Origin: Amblyomma americanum
Taxonomy: Eukaryota > Arthropoda > Arachnida > Ixodida > Ixodidae
Reading direction: 5' to 3'
Length of the DNA: 64,000 nt
Assembly: GCF_052857255.1 (NCBI RefSeq)
Contig: NC_135497.1
Coordinates: forward strand, 114,600,456-114,664,455
In this document: one piece after another, positions 35,146 to 47,200 of the stretch
How the letters are laid out: each line of letters opens with the position of its first letter
How positions within the stretch are numbered: position 1 is the stretch's first letter
Translations under genes and position numbers: made by a program
The notes under the pieces: model-generated
The model's database searches: none
Told to the model about the DNA's origin: nothing
The model's input: the letters and a program-made list of their open reading frames with translations, nothing else

Positions 35146-35387
35146 GGTTGGTTGGTTCATTATGTTTATTGTCCGAAAGCAACTCAGGCATAAGAGATGC
35201 CTAGTAGGGGGCTCTGGAAGTGCAGATATTGAGACCACCGGGGATTTTTTAACGTGCACTGACATCGCACAGAACACGGGCCTCTAGTATTTCGCCTTCA
35301 ACGAAACGTAACTACCGCGGCCGCGATCAAACCAGCGTTTTTCTGGTCAGCAGCCGAGCACCATTACCACTGAGCCACCGCGGCGGG
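35146..35387 (-). repeat. tRNA-derived SINE (Ruka-like), full length
   Basis: On the - strand the head reads GTGGCTCAGTGGTAATGG and the B box is GGTTTGATC, a diverged form. The body has TAGAGGCCCGTGTTCTGTGCGATGTCAGTGCACG. The 3' end is variant (CTTTCGGACAATAAACATAATG), so this copy belongs to a subtype or is chimeric at the tail. It lies inside the proposed CACTA-like element. Confidence 0.75.
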
Positions 35388-36493
35388 TCAAGAGAGCCGG
35401 CATTCGGGTGGTCCTAGGTAGCCTCCCTCAAGGATTGATAGAGTCCAATGCTCCTCAGTGATTCCACTAGAACCAGCGTATTCAGCATAGCATGGCCGAT
35501 GGGATGTCAGACATTAATATACATGAATCACCACATGCCTTTTGTCTGTGCTTGTCAAATAATCACAATTCTATTTTTTTTCTTACTTCAGGTTTCCGTG
35601 ATGCAACAATACCTGTAACATCAGAGTTAACAGTATTGAGGTCACACAAGACACGCAGAGTGTAATACAATCACAGTTTTGTCTGATTCCATTGTTCTTT
35701 AATGTTTGAGAACACTCTTGCAGGCTAGTTGCTAAATATTTTCTGAAAAACAGTCTCCGTGATGTCAGTATTGGAAAAATTAAAAATCATGGTGTTTACT
35801 GTTCCAAAGCGACTCTGGCCCTGAGATACTGTAGTGGAGTTAGGGCTCTTGTTTTTGTGTAGATTTCTTGTGAACTCAATTGTAGAGAATAGCCGGTGTT
35901 TCACGCATTTTATTCTTTGCCAGTCCACCTCTGCCCATTGTGTTACACGGACCTAGAAAGGGGCTCTCAGTAAAGTTGCGATCCACCTGGGATGTTAAAA
36001 GGCACCGCTTTATAATTATCCTCCAGCAAGAATTATTTTAATGTGTTTTGTGGAAGCTGAGTTACATATAGACAAAATTTGAACTTCTATGTCTTCGTGC
36101 CTTTCCCTCTACTCTCGCATGCCAAAACGACAGTGCTCCTCCACCGGCCCCACCCACTCTTCCCTGCCCCTACCTCCGCCGGCTGTGACACACACATAGT
36201 GGCCGCGATGGCGCTTGACGTCTGAAAGAATTTGGCGCTGGGAACCAATGATAACCCCCGGCTGCTGACGCCACTTGCACCATGTGACATCGTATGCCAG
36301 GTTCTCGCGCGAAAGCCTGGCACCGCGTTTCACCGCGAGGTGCAAAGGCGGGAATTTTTAAAAGTGTATCGTAAATTTCCCGTTCGCTTTTGAGGTCTTG
36401 TACTCGGCATGGTCGCTTGGTGGCCTGTACTCTACATAGTGTAAGCATTTTAAAGCCAAGCTCAAACACCCCTTTCTGTGGCCCGTTAAAGGA

Positions 36494-36800
36494 CTTCCCC
36501 ATTCACATTCAGTTACCTGGTTCTATGCAAGTTGCAACCACCTTATCCTTACAAACTGCTAATCTTATTGGTTGACCTCCCTGCCACTGGCTGCCACCGT
36601 TGACTTGCCTTAGTTTTGGTCCATGGTTTATGGGGTTTTAACGTCCTACTTCCCCATTCACTTTCAGTTACCTGGTTCTATCCCAGTAGCAACCACCTTA
36701 TCCTTACAAACTGCTAATCTTATTGGTTGACCTCCCTGCCATTGGCTGCCACAGTTGACTTGTCTTAGTTTTGGTTCATGGTTTAGGGGGTTTAACGTCC
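36494..36800. repeat. tandem duplication of about 155 bp, with SINE tail
   Basis: The segment from TTCCCCATTCACATTCAGTTACC to GGTTTTAACGTCC (36,494-36,647) is repeated at about 36,649-36,801 with a few mismatches. The end of each copy is the 3' tail of the SINE. The first copy keeps only about 35 bp of SINE; the second continues into a longer SINE. This looks like an unequal exchange or slippage after SINE insertion. Confidence 0.7.
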
Positions 36801-36983
36801 CAAAGCGACTCACCTAGGCTATGAGGGACGCCATAGTGAAGGGCTCCAGAAAGTTCGACCGCCTGGGGTTCTTTAATGTTCACTGACGTTGCACAGCACA
36901 CGGGCCTCTAGAATTTCGCCCCATAGAAACTCGACCGCCACAGCCGGGATCGAACCAGCGTCTTTCGGGTCAGCATCCGAGCG
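36772..36983 (-). repeat. SINE (Ruka-like), head truncated
   Basis: The 3' tail and body match the 10.66-kb reference closely (TTTAACGTCCCAAAGCGACTCA, TCTAGAATTTCGCC, GATCGAACC as B box). It stops at GCATCCGAGCG, missing the outer A-box part, where it abuts another diverged SINE. Confidence 0.75.
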
Positions 36984-36989
36984 AGTTGC

Positions 36990-37192
36990 CTTGGTTTTGT
37001 GTCCCAAAGCAGCTGAGTGTGAGAGGTGCTGTAGTGGAGGGGTTGCGGTTGGATTTAAGCCACATGTGGATGTTTACTGTGTGCTGACATCGCACAGCAC
37101 ACGGGTGCATTGTCTTTCAGCTCCATCGAAATAGTCGGGACTGAACACTCATACTCTGGTCAATAGTCGAGCGTCTTAACCACTGAGCTGCC
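36990..37192 (-). repeat. SINE (Ruka-like), diverged
   Basis: This diverged copy keeps GTCCCAAAGCAG, GACATCGCACAGCACACGGG and the head TTAACCACTGAGCTGCC, with an inexact B box. It follows directly on the truncated SINE, so two copies sit head-to-tail. Confidence 0.6.
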
Positions 37193-37387
37193 AACTATTT
37201 CACGTGAAATCCACTCGGCAGATGCAGTTGTATTACTGTATCAGATGAGTTGCTCTGCATGGCCATTTACATAGCTCCATCACAGTTCTAAAATGAAATT
37301 ATTTCTCATTTTGTGCACTTATACATGTTGTATTGTGCTATGTACGGTTTAAATTTCCTTGGACGGATGCAGTACTAGAAGTAAACT

Positions 37388-37589
37388 GCGAATATTCGAC
37401 CTCCTGGGGTGTTTTAGAGTGCCCTCACAATGCACAGAGCTCAGATCGATTGTATTTGGTCTCCATCAAACCGTTTGACTGTCGCGGCTGGGAATGAAAT
37501 AAGAATGAGGAAGCTCATCTTGGCTGCTCTATGGCTTGGTAAGGATACGCCATGCATCCAGGTGCCTAGTCACTGAGCTACCATGGCAG
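37388..37589 (-). repeat. SINE-like copy whose B-box region is replaced by transposase sequence
   Basis: Body pieces (CGACCTCCTGGGG, CACAATGCACAGAGCTC, TGTCGCGGCTGGGA) and head (CACTGAGCTACCATGGC) flank a 58-bp block at 37501-37558. That block matches transposase codons at 33571-33628 at about 49 of 58 positions. The insert takes the place of the B box, so the copy should lack an internal promoter. Confidence 0.55.
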
Positions 37590-37776
37590 TCTCTTTGCAT
37601 TTCTGCTTTGGATTGTGTAATGACCACTCCCTTCAGTGCATGCATTATAGGAGTTGACACTGACATTCTTGACCAGATTTCAAGCGCTAGTCTCATTTTT
37701 GTACATACTTTTTTTGCTTGTATTATAATGCTTCATTTTTCTTGTGCCATCTTATTGTTGCACATTTTCAAATAAA

Positions 37777-37971
37777 TTATGTGCTTGCATTGGCTATTTT
37801 GTTTTCGGTGTCATTAAAACTTTTATACACAAACTGATTTTCATATGCTTTTGTGAAAATTTCAAGCAGGTAAGCATATTCTGAAAAGTTAAATAAGAAC
37901 ATTTTTACAACACTCTCATCTGGCATAGCTCCCTGATCACTTTCCCCGAACTGATCAATAATATCATCCAC
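37777..37971 (-). CDS. unrecognised short coding-like frame near right element end
   Basis: A 64-codon frame beginning MDDIIDQFGESDQGAM has coding-like, acidic then aromatic composition and could extend upstream (RGRLYVDD) to a stop. It lies on the - strand just inside the right subterminal cluster. It could be a last exon of a third element gene or chance. I do not recognise the family. Confidence 0.2.
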   Translation of the reverse strand: MDDIIDQFGESDQGAMPDESVVKMFLFNFSEYAYLLEIFTKAYENQFVYKSFNDTENKIANAST

Positions 37972-38036
37972 ATAGAGGCGACCCCGCTATTGAGCAAGGT
38001 GACACCATTTAAAATCTTGTAAACTGAAATCTGCAA

Positions 38037-38327
38037 AACCAATTGGAATCAACGAAACCATTTGGGATTGAAGGAACCAGTTGTATTCTCCATTGGAGGT
38101 TGCAAAACCATTTGGGATTGTGGGAACCAATTGGAATGCCCAGTTGGGATTTGTAGACCAATAGGTTTACCCAATTGGTCTGACCAATTGGGTGACTACA
38201 TCCCAATTGGTTCCAGCTGGAACCCATTGGCAGACCAACTGATTCCATTTGGTCCCAACTGGAACCATTTGGTCCCAACTGGAACCATTTGGAATTCTCA
38301 ATTGGTCTCAATGGTTTTTTCTGACTG
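38037..38327. repeat. right subterminal repeat cluster and terminal repeat
   Basis: Motifs like CCAATTGG, GGAACCAnTTGG and TTGGTCCCAACTGG recur about a dozen times in both orientations. The block ends TTTTTTCTGACTG at 38327, which reverse-complements to CAGTCAGAAAAAA, matching the left end at 26513. A direct duplication of ATTTGGTCCCAACTGGAACC occurs near 38,247-38,295. Confidence 0.7.
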
Positions 38328-39033
38328 GGGAAAGTCACGTGAATGCAGGTACAATTACTACACAAGCGCATCCCGAAAATGGTTATACGTTTAAATGCTA
38401 TTATTCAATCATTTGTACGCAGAGCAAGCTATCACCATAATTCTGTATAAGTGCAGGAAACACATGCTGTGTGTAAGCAGTCTTGGTAACAGGACCAGCA
38501 TTAAAGCACCATTCGTATGTAGAAGGCGGCATATTTTCTTTTATTGCGAAGGCATAGCAGCTTATACGGCGGAAAATAAGGCGTTGTTGTCTACCTCAGA
38601 GGTTTGAAAAAACCACGTGACCTAATCAGAAAAAATAAAAATTAAGTTTCGTAAATAAAATTCCTCCCGAAGTGGGTTCCGAACAAAGGGAGGTGGTTAT
38701 GGCGTGATGTCAGTGCACTGCTGCTGCTGCTGTTGCTGATAGGAAGAAAGAAAAGAAAAATGCACAGGCCTGCCTACTGGCTCAAGCCGAGCCACGCTCG
38801 CTGCCGCGTGCCAAAAGGAGGAGAGTTAAAGGATAGAGAGGAGAGCAAAGATAGAAAAGGCGCGCGCGCAAATAGGCCCGTAGGCCCCGGGCCGATCCCG
38901 GAGGTAGTGCAATGCCAGACCGAGCCGTGCCTGAGTGCTTCAAGCACTCTGCCATATTTCAAGAATAAGTTTAATATCTTGGACCCGAGGACCCGCAGCA
39001 GATAATAAAGCAGGCATCAGGAAGCAGGTATGG

Positions 39034-39100
39034 GGTTGTCAGTGCACGTTAAAGATCCTCAGGTGGTCGAAATTATTCCGGAGCCCTCCACTACGGCACC
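39034..39100 (+). repeat. SINE body fragment (Ruka-like)
   Basis: About 67 bp match the SINE body (TGTCAGTGCACGTTAAAGA, CAGGTGGTCGAAATT, CGGAGCCCTCCACTACGGC). The tRNA head and the tail are missing. Confidence 0.65.
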
Positions 39101-39146
39101 TCTTTCTTCTTTTTTTTACTCCCTCCTTTTTCCTTTCTCTTACGAC

Positions 39147-39309
39147 ACGGTTCAGGTGTCAGCCGATATGAGAGACAGATATTGCGCCATTTCCTTTCTC
39201 CAACAACCAATTTTCAACTTTCATTTTCAAGATTAGTTTTTAAAATTGGTTTTGAAGAAAGGAAATGGCGCAGTAACTGTCTCACATATATCGGTGGACA
39301 CCCGAACCG
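39147..39309. repeat. foldback inverted repeat with about 55-bp arms
   Basis: The arm at 39147-39201 (ACGGTTCAGGTGTC, AGCCGATATGAGAGACAG, GCGCCATTTCCTTTCT) recurs inverted at 39254-39309 with several mismatches and small indels. The spacer is about 52 bp. The size fits a small foldback or MITE-like repeat; no target duplication was established. Confidence 0.7.
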
Positions 39310-41289
39310 CGCCGTAAGAGGTTTGACCTCTGGCTCACTTGAAGGTCAAAACCGCAAGCACAGCGAAATCGTTACGAGGTAGCATAGTGAAGCTTTCGCT
39401 TCAAAATTGAAAGAAAAGAATGTTGCCGGCAGTGGAAATTGCTATCTAATATCTTAAGCACCCGAGCTGCAGCCGGCGGAGGTGAAAGGGAAAGGATAGC
39501 GACGAGAAGTATAAAGGGGAGCGATAGCAAGAAAGCACAGGGGCTCGAGCTGGGTTTGGGTATCGTCATCTTCATCAACTTCCATTCGGGCGGCGTGAAC
39601 ATATCAGCTTTGCAGGCCTTTGCATTAGAGCAGCACGCCATCGCCGCAGCCGAACACCACGCGCGCAATCTTTCGCATTCACAGCTCGTCAATAGACTTA
39701 ATTACTGTACCTAATTTTTTCCCCGTTGCGAAAAAACTTGACAATTATGGTGAGTCACGTTATTCGCAGATATGAAATGCACCAAATTAGCCGCATATCC
39801 TGCCGTATGTATCCGGTCACCATACATCAGCCAGTACTATACCGACTCATAACACTGCAGCCCCTTTCGGAAAAAATAAAAACAATAAAGTGTAAACAAA
39901 TCCGCAACACAAGGTTCTTACTGATGCTTATACGGCCGCTAGTTCTGTTCAGTCGTCCAATCATCAGGTTTTCTGCAAAGCAAAAACCTTTACCATGGAG
40001 ACGCGGACCGTCCCACGGGGAGAAGTTGGGTGCAGCGCTAAAAAATTCTATTCCCCGCATTATGCTCTAGACTCATTGAGTGATGAGCAGGGTCTTGGCA
40101 CAATTTGCCTTTCACCCTTCCTATTTGACAGCAGCGGGGAGGGTGAATTGTACTTGCAAGGCAGTGACTTAAGCACAATCCCCTTATCCCGACAGCACCA
40201 AAGGGTTGGTGTACGCAGGAAAGGGTTCCGGCTTAACCTGCCAATAGATGTCTACAATTTTGACCCCAAACCGGTTTGGCCGCAATGGAGAAGGAGTTTG
40301 CGCTATGCAGAAAGCGGACATTCAGAGTTTTGAAAAGGGTCCGTAGCACATTGCAACATCTGTACTGCTATAGTACATAGGCAGTCTTTTCTGTGGGTCT
40401 TAAGAGGTTCGTGCTATAACTGGGATTTAAACTCATGACACGTGTTTCTGGTTAGCCGTTGTGACAATGCCCCTGTTGCTTCTGAGACCATTTCTGAAGT
40501 GCACAAATTAGCTCACACAGAAAAAAATGATCGAAAAATAATTTCGTAAATATAAAAAAAATAATCGTGCTATGTAGGACGTTACTAAACGAAAATAGCG
40601 ACCGTTGAACTATGCGTTGAGGCTACCTTAGCTTCCTGCTACTGACAGTAATTGTTTGCCGTGGCTGTCTAACTTCTCAAATTCCATTATTTGTTCAGTT
40701 CACTCTCCACCTAACGGCTGTCCAGGCTGTTAAGTGTTCGTGATGCAGCTTATTTCGTCCTGTAGACGTGCATTTACCTCATTCTTCACAGTTTAGACAA
40801 CTTACGGATGATGTTGTTAATGAGAGCAACTGTTGGGCTTTTAGGGCCCCACTGTGATTATCGTAGCAACAAGCTTGTCTTCATCAGCCGCGTTTGGCAA
40901 TCTCATTCTCCTGAAAAAGTTATGTACGGATTCTGGAACGTTTAGACATATCTTGTGTGATGTGCATATATACGTGCAGTAGTTTCTGACAGATGACACT
41001 TCAAAGTCGGACAAAGACGGCGCGTGTACGCCGCGTTAAACCCACCCCACCTTTTTTCTTTCTTGCACCCCAGTGAAGGAACAGACTAGGGGAGCCGCAC
41101 AGTCAGCCCACCTTGAACACGCTGGGTGAAAATACAAAAAAAGAAAAAACGCAATGGGAGAAGCTTACTAGCGTATCTCTCTCAAACCAGGGAGGAAAAT
41201 TGTAAGAGAAGGAGGAGGAGCTCAAATTCAAGCGGCACAGGGTGGCGGCTTTGTGAACTAGGGGTGGATGAACCAGAATCCTGGCCATG

Positions 41290-44200
41290 AGTGGCAGATC
41301 TTCACCTTCGTAGCTCATTCGGGGGCCTGTGACAGGGTTGCGGATTAGAACGAGGAATCCACGGAGCACATTACGTTGCCGGCAAGCCCCCAGTGGCACA
41401 TTTTCACCTCTGTAGCACATCTGAGGGCCTGTTCCAGGGTTGCGGACAAGAGCTAGAAATACACGGAGCATATTACGTTGCCGACAAGCCCGCATTGGCA
41501 GATCTACACCTTTGTAGCGCATCCGAGGGTTTGTGCTAGGGTTGCGGACAAGAGCGAGGATTACACGGAGCACATTACGTTGCCGACAAGCCCGCATTGG
41601 AAGATCTTCACATTTGTAGCGTATCCCAGGGCCTGTGCTAGGGTTGCGGACAAGAACGAGGAATACACGGGGCACATTACGTTGCCGACAAGCCCGCATT
41701 GGCAGATCTTCACATTTGTAGCGTATCCCAGGGCCTGTGCTAGGGTTGCGGACAAGAAAGAGGAATACACGGAGCACATTACGTTGCCGACAAGCCCCCA
41801 GTGGCAGATCTTCACATTTGTCGCGTATACCAGGGCCTGTGCTAGGGTTGCGGACAAGAACGAGGAATACACGGAGCACATTACGTTGCCGACAAGCCCG
41901 CATTGGCAGATCTTCACATTTGTAGCGTATCCCAGGGCCTGTGCTAGGGTTGCGGACAAGAACGAGGAATACACGGAGCACATTACGTTACCGACAAGCC
42001 CCCAGTGGCAGATCTTAACATTTGTAGCGTATCCCAGGGCCTGTGCTAGGGCTGCGGACAAGAACGAGGAATACACGGAGCACATTACGTTGCCGACAAG
42101 CCCCCAGTGGCAGATCTTCACATTTGTAGCGTATCCCAGGGCCTGTGCTAGGGTTGCGGACAAGAACGAGGAATACACGGAGCACATTACGTTGCCGACC
42201 ATCCCCCAGTGGCACATATTCACCTTTGTAGCGCATCTCAGGGCCTGTTCCTGGGTTGCGGAAAAGAGCCAGGAATACACGGAGCACATTACGTTGCCGA
42301 CAAGCCCGCATTGGCAGATATTCACCTCTCTAGCGCATCCGAGGGCCTGTGCTAGGGTTGTTGACAACAACGAGGAATACACGGAGCACATTACGTTGCC
42401 GACAAGCCCCCCGTGGCAGATCTTCACATTTGTAGCGCATCCAAGGGCCTGTGCTAGGGTTGCGGACAAGAACGAGGAATACACGGAGCACATAACGTTG
42501 CCGACAAGCCCCCAGTGGCAGATCTTCACCTTTGTAGGAGGGCTTGTGCTAGGGTTGCGGACAAGAGCGAGGAATACACGGAGCACATTACGTTGCCGAC
42601 AAGCCCACATTGTCAGGTCTTCACCCTTGTAGCCCATCCGAGGGCCTGTGCTAGGGTTGCGGACAAGAACAAGGAATACATGGAGCACATTACGTTGCCG
42701 ACAAGCCCCCAGTGGCACATATTCACCTTTGTAGCGCGTCTCAGGGCCTGTGCCAGGGTTGCGGAAAAGAGCCAGGAATACACGGAGCACATTACGTTGC
42801 CGACAAGCCCACATTGGCAGATATTCACCTTTGTAGGAGGGCCTGTGATAGGGTTGCGGACAAGAGCGAGGAATACACGGAGCACATTACGTTGCCGACA
42901 ATCCCCCAGCGGCACATATTCACCTTTGTAGCGCATCTCAGGGCCTGTTCCTGGGTTGCGGAAAAGAGCCAGGAATACACGGAGCACATTACGTTGCCGA
43001 CAAGCCCACATTGGCAGATATTCACCTTTGTAGCGCATCCGAGGGCCTGTGCTGGGGTTGCCTGACAAGAACGAGGAATACACGGAGCACATTACGTTGC
43101 CGACAAGCCCCCAGTGGCACATCTTCACCTTTGTAGCGCATCCGAGGGCCTGTGCTAGGGTGGCGGACAAGAGCGAGGAATACACGGGGCACATTGCGTT
43201 GCCGACAAGCCCGCATTGGCAGATCTTCACCCTTGTAGCGCATCCGAGGGCCTGTGCTAAGGTTGCGGACAAGAACAAGGAATACATGGAGCACATTACG
43301 TTGCCGACAAGCCCGCATTAGCACACCTTCACCTTTGTAGCGCATCCGAGGACCTGTGCTAGATTTGCGGACAAGAACGATACATACACGAAGCACATTA
43401 CGTTGCCGACAAGCCCGCATTGGCAGATCATCACCTTTGTAGGAGGGCCTGTGCTAGGGTTGCGGGCAAGAGCGAGGAATACACGGAGCACAATACGTTG
43501 CCGACAAGCCCCCATTGGCACATGTTCACCTTTGGAGCGCATCCGAGGGCCTGTGCTAGGGTTGCGGACAAGAACGAGGAATACACGGATCAAATTACGT
43601 TGCCGACAAGCCCGCATTGGCAGATATTCAAATTTGTAGCGTATCCGAGGGCCTGTGCTGGGGTTGCCTGACAAGAACGAGGAATACACGGAGCACATTA
43701 TGTTGACGACAAGACCCCAGTGGCACATCTTCACCTTTGTAGCGCATATGAGGGCCTGTGCTAGGGTTGCGCACAAGAGCGAGGAATACACGGAGCACAT
43801 TACGTTGCCGACAAGCCCCCAGTGGCACATCTTCACATTTGTAGCGCATCCAAGGGCCTGTGCTAGGGTTGCGGACAAGAACGAGGAATACACGGAGCAC
43901 ATAACGTTGCCGACAAGCCCCCAGTGGCAGATCTTCACCTTTGTAGCGCATCCGAGGGCCTGTGCTAGGGTTGCGGACAAGAGCGAGGAATACACGGAGC
44001 ACATTACGTTGCTGACAAGCCCGCAATGGCAGATCTTCTCCTTTCTAGCGCATCCGAGGGCCTGTGCTAGGTTTGCCGACAAGAACGAAGAATACACGGA
44101 GCACATTACGTTGCCGACAAGCCCGCAGTGGCATATCTTCACATTTCTAGCGCATCCAAGGGCCTGTGCTAGAGTTACGGACAAGAGCGAGGAATACACG

Positions 44201-47200
44201 GAGCACATTACGCTGCCGACAAGCCCGCATTGGCAGATCTTCACCTTTGTAGGAGGGCTTGTGCTAGTGTTGCGGACGAGAGCGAGGAATACACGGAGCA
44301 CATTACGTTGCCGACAAGCCCACATTGTCAGGTCTTCACCCTTGTAGCCCATCCGAGGGCCTGTGCTAGGGTTGCGGACAAGAACAAGGAATACACGGAG
44401 CACATTACGTTGCCGACAAGCCCCCAGTGGCACATATTCACCTTTGTAGCGCGTCTCAGGGCCTGTGCCAGGGTTGCGGAAAAGAGCCAGGAATACACGG
44501 AGCACATTACGTTGCCGACAAGCCCACATTGGCAGATATTCACCTTTGTAGGAGGGCCTGTGATAGGGTTGCGGACAAGAGCGAGGAAGACACGGAGCAC
44601 ATTACGTTGCGGACAAGCCCCCAGTGGTACATATTCACCCTTGTAGCGCATCCGAAGGCCTGTGCTAGGGTTGCGGACGAGAACAAGGAATACACGGAGC
44701 ACATTACGTTGCCGACAATCCCCCAGTGGCACATATTCACCTTTGTAGCGCATCTCAGGGCCTGTTCCTGGGTTGCGGAAAAGAGCCAGGAATACACGGA
44801 GCACATTACGTTGCCGACAAGCCCACATTGGCAGATATTCACCTTTGTAGCGCATCCGAGGCCCTGTGCTGGGGTTGCCTGACAAGAACGAGGAATACAC
44901 GGAGCACATTACGTTGCCGACAAGCCCCCAGTGGCACATCTTCACCTTTGTAGCGCATCCGAGGGCCTGTGCTAGGGTGGCGGACAAGAGCGAGGAATAC
45001 ACGGGGCACATTACGTTGCCGACAAGCCCGCATTGGCAGATCTTCACCCTTGTAGCGCATCCGAGGGCCTGTGCTAAGGTTGCGGACAAGAACAAGGAAT
45101 ACATGGAGCACATTACGTTGCCGACAAGCCCGCATTAGCACACCTTCACCTTTGTAGCGCATCCGAGGACCTGTGCTAGATTTGCGGACAAGAACGATAC
45201 ATACACGAAGCACATTACGTTGCCGACAAGCCCGCATTGGCAGATCTTCACCTTTGTAGGAGGACCTGTGCTAGGGTTGCGGGCAAGAGCGAGGAATACA
45301 CGGAGCACAATACGTTGCCGACAAGCCCCCATTGGCACATGTTCACCTTTGGAGCGCATCCGAGGGCCTGTGCTAGGGTTGCGGACAAGAACGAGGAATA
45401 CACGGATCAAATTACGTTGCCGACAAGCCCGCATTGGCAGATATTCAAATTTGTAGCGCATCCGAGGGCCTGTGCTGGGGTTGCCTGACAAGAACGAGGA
45501 ATACACGGAGCACATTATGTTGACGACAAGACCCCAGTGGCACATCTTCACCTTTGTAGCGCATATAAGGGCCTGTGCTAGGGTTGCGCACAAGAGCGAG
45601 GAATACACGGAGCACATTACGTTGCCGACAAGCCCCCAGTGGCACATCTTCACCTTTGTAGCGCATCCGAGGGCCTGTGCTAGGGTGGCGGACAAGAAAA
45701 TGGAATACACGGAGCACATTACGTTGCGGAAGCCCCCAGTGGCACATATTCTCCTTTGTAGCGCATCTCAGAGCCTGTTCCAGGGTTGCGGAAAAGAGCC
45801 AGGAATACACGGAGCACATTACGTTGTTGACAAGCCCACATTTACAGATATTCACCTTTGTAGCGCATCCGAGGGGCTGTGCTGGGGTTGCCTGACAAGA
45901 ACGAGGAATACACGGAGCACATTACGTTGCCGACAAGCCCCCAGTGGCTCATCTTCACCTTTGTAGCGCATCTGAGGGCCTCTGCTAGGGTTGCGGACAA
46001 GAGCGAGGAATACACAGAGCACATTACGTTGCCGACAAGCCCCCAGTGGCACATCTTCACCTTTGTAGCGCGTCCGAGAGACTGTGCTAGGGTGGCGGAC
46101 AAGAGCGAGGAATACACGGAGCACATTACGTTGCCGACAAGCCCGCATTGGCAGATCTTCACCCTTATAGCGCATCCGAGGGCCTGTGCTAGGGTTGCGG
46201 ACAAGAGCGAGGAATACACGGAGTACATTACGTTGCCGACAAGCCCGCATTGGCAGATCTTCACCTTTGTAGCGCATCAGAGGACCTCTGCTAGGTTTGC
46301 GGACAAGAACAATGAATACACGAAGCACATTACGTTGGCGACAAGCCCCCAGTGGCACATCTTCACCTTTGTAGCGCATCCGAGGGCCTGCGCTAGGGTT
46401 GCGGACAAGAACGAGGAATACACGGAACACATTACATTGCCTACAAGCCCCCAGTGGCAGTTCTTCACCTTTGTAGCGCATCTGAGGGCCTGTGCTAGGG
46501 TTGCGGACAAGAACGAGGAATACACGGAGCACATTACGTTGCCGACAAGCCCTCATTGGCAGATTTCACATTTGTAGCGCATTCGAGGGCCTGTGCTAGG
46601 GTTGCGGACAAGAACGAGGAATACACGGAGCACATTACGTTGCCGACAAGCCCCCAGTGGCAGATCTTCACATTTGTAGCGCATCCGGCCTGTGCTAGGG
46701 TTTCGGACAAGAACGAGGAATACACGGAGCACATTACGTTGCCGACAAGCCCCCCGTGGCACATCTTCACCTTTGCAGCGCATCTGAGGACCTGTGCTAG
46801 GGTTGCGGACAAGAGCGAGGAATACACGGAGCACATTACGTTGCCGAGAAGCCCCCAGTGGCACATCTTCACCTTTGTAGCGCATCCGAGGGCCTGTGCT
46901 AGGGTGGCGGACAAGAACATTGAATACACGGAGCACATTACGTTGCCGACAAGCCCCCAGTCGCACATATTGACCTTTGTAGCGCATCCGAGGGCCTGTG
47001 CTGGGGTTGACTGAAAAGAACGAGGAATACACGGAGCACATTACGTTGCCGACAAGCCCTTAGTGGCACATCTTCACCTTTGTAGCGCATCTGAGGCCCT
47101 GTGCTAGGGTTGCGGACAAGAGCGAGGAATACACAGAGCACATTACGTTGCCGACAAGCCACCAGTGGCACATCTTAACCTTTGTAGCGCATCCGAGGGC

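Larger units (their letters stand above)
26513..38327 (+). mobile_element. putative CACTA/EnSpm-like DNA transposon, about 11.8 kb
   Basis: The left end reads CAGTCA, an A-run, then CATTG..CAATTGG. The right end, reverse-complemented, reads CAGTCAGAAAAAACCATTG..CCAATTG, so the ends form imperfect inverted repeats. Inside each end lies a cluster of CCAATTGG/GGAACCAGTTGG-type motifs (26,535-26,760 and 38,037-38,320), as subterminal repeats do in CACTA elements. A tnp2-type transposase lies on the + strand at 33.3-35.1 kb and a spliced gene diverges on the - strand from 32.2 to 26.9 kb. No clear 3-bp target duplication is seen (ACT against GGG), which weakens the boundary call. SINEs have since landed in the right part. 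Confidence 0.5.
38328..41289. other. unassigned stretch between element and satellite array
   Basis: No gene is recognised. It contains a (TGC)n patch at about 38,718-38,737, a SINE fragment and a foldback (listed separately). A GC-balanced block at about 39,440-39,715 has an open + strand frame of 91 codons without motifs. The last 300 bp before the array are ordinary, with no repeat boundary motif visible. Confidence 0.4.

Noticed and set aside
41561..42814. 417-codon - strand frame in the satellite (and similar ones up to about 680 codons)
   Set aside because: The frame exists because the repeat period is divisible by three. Other frames of the same DNA are equally open, length-variant monomers break it, and there is no start context or domain.
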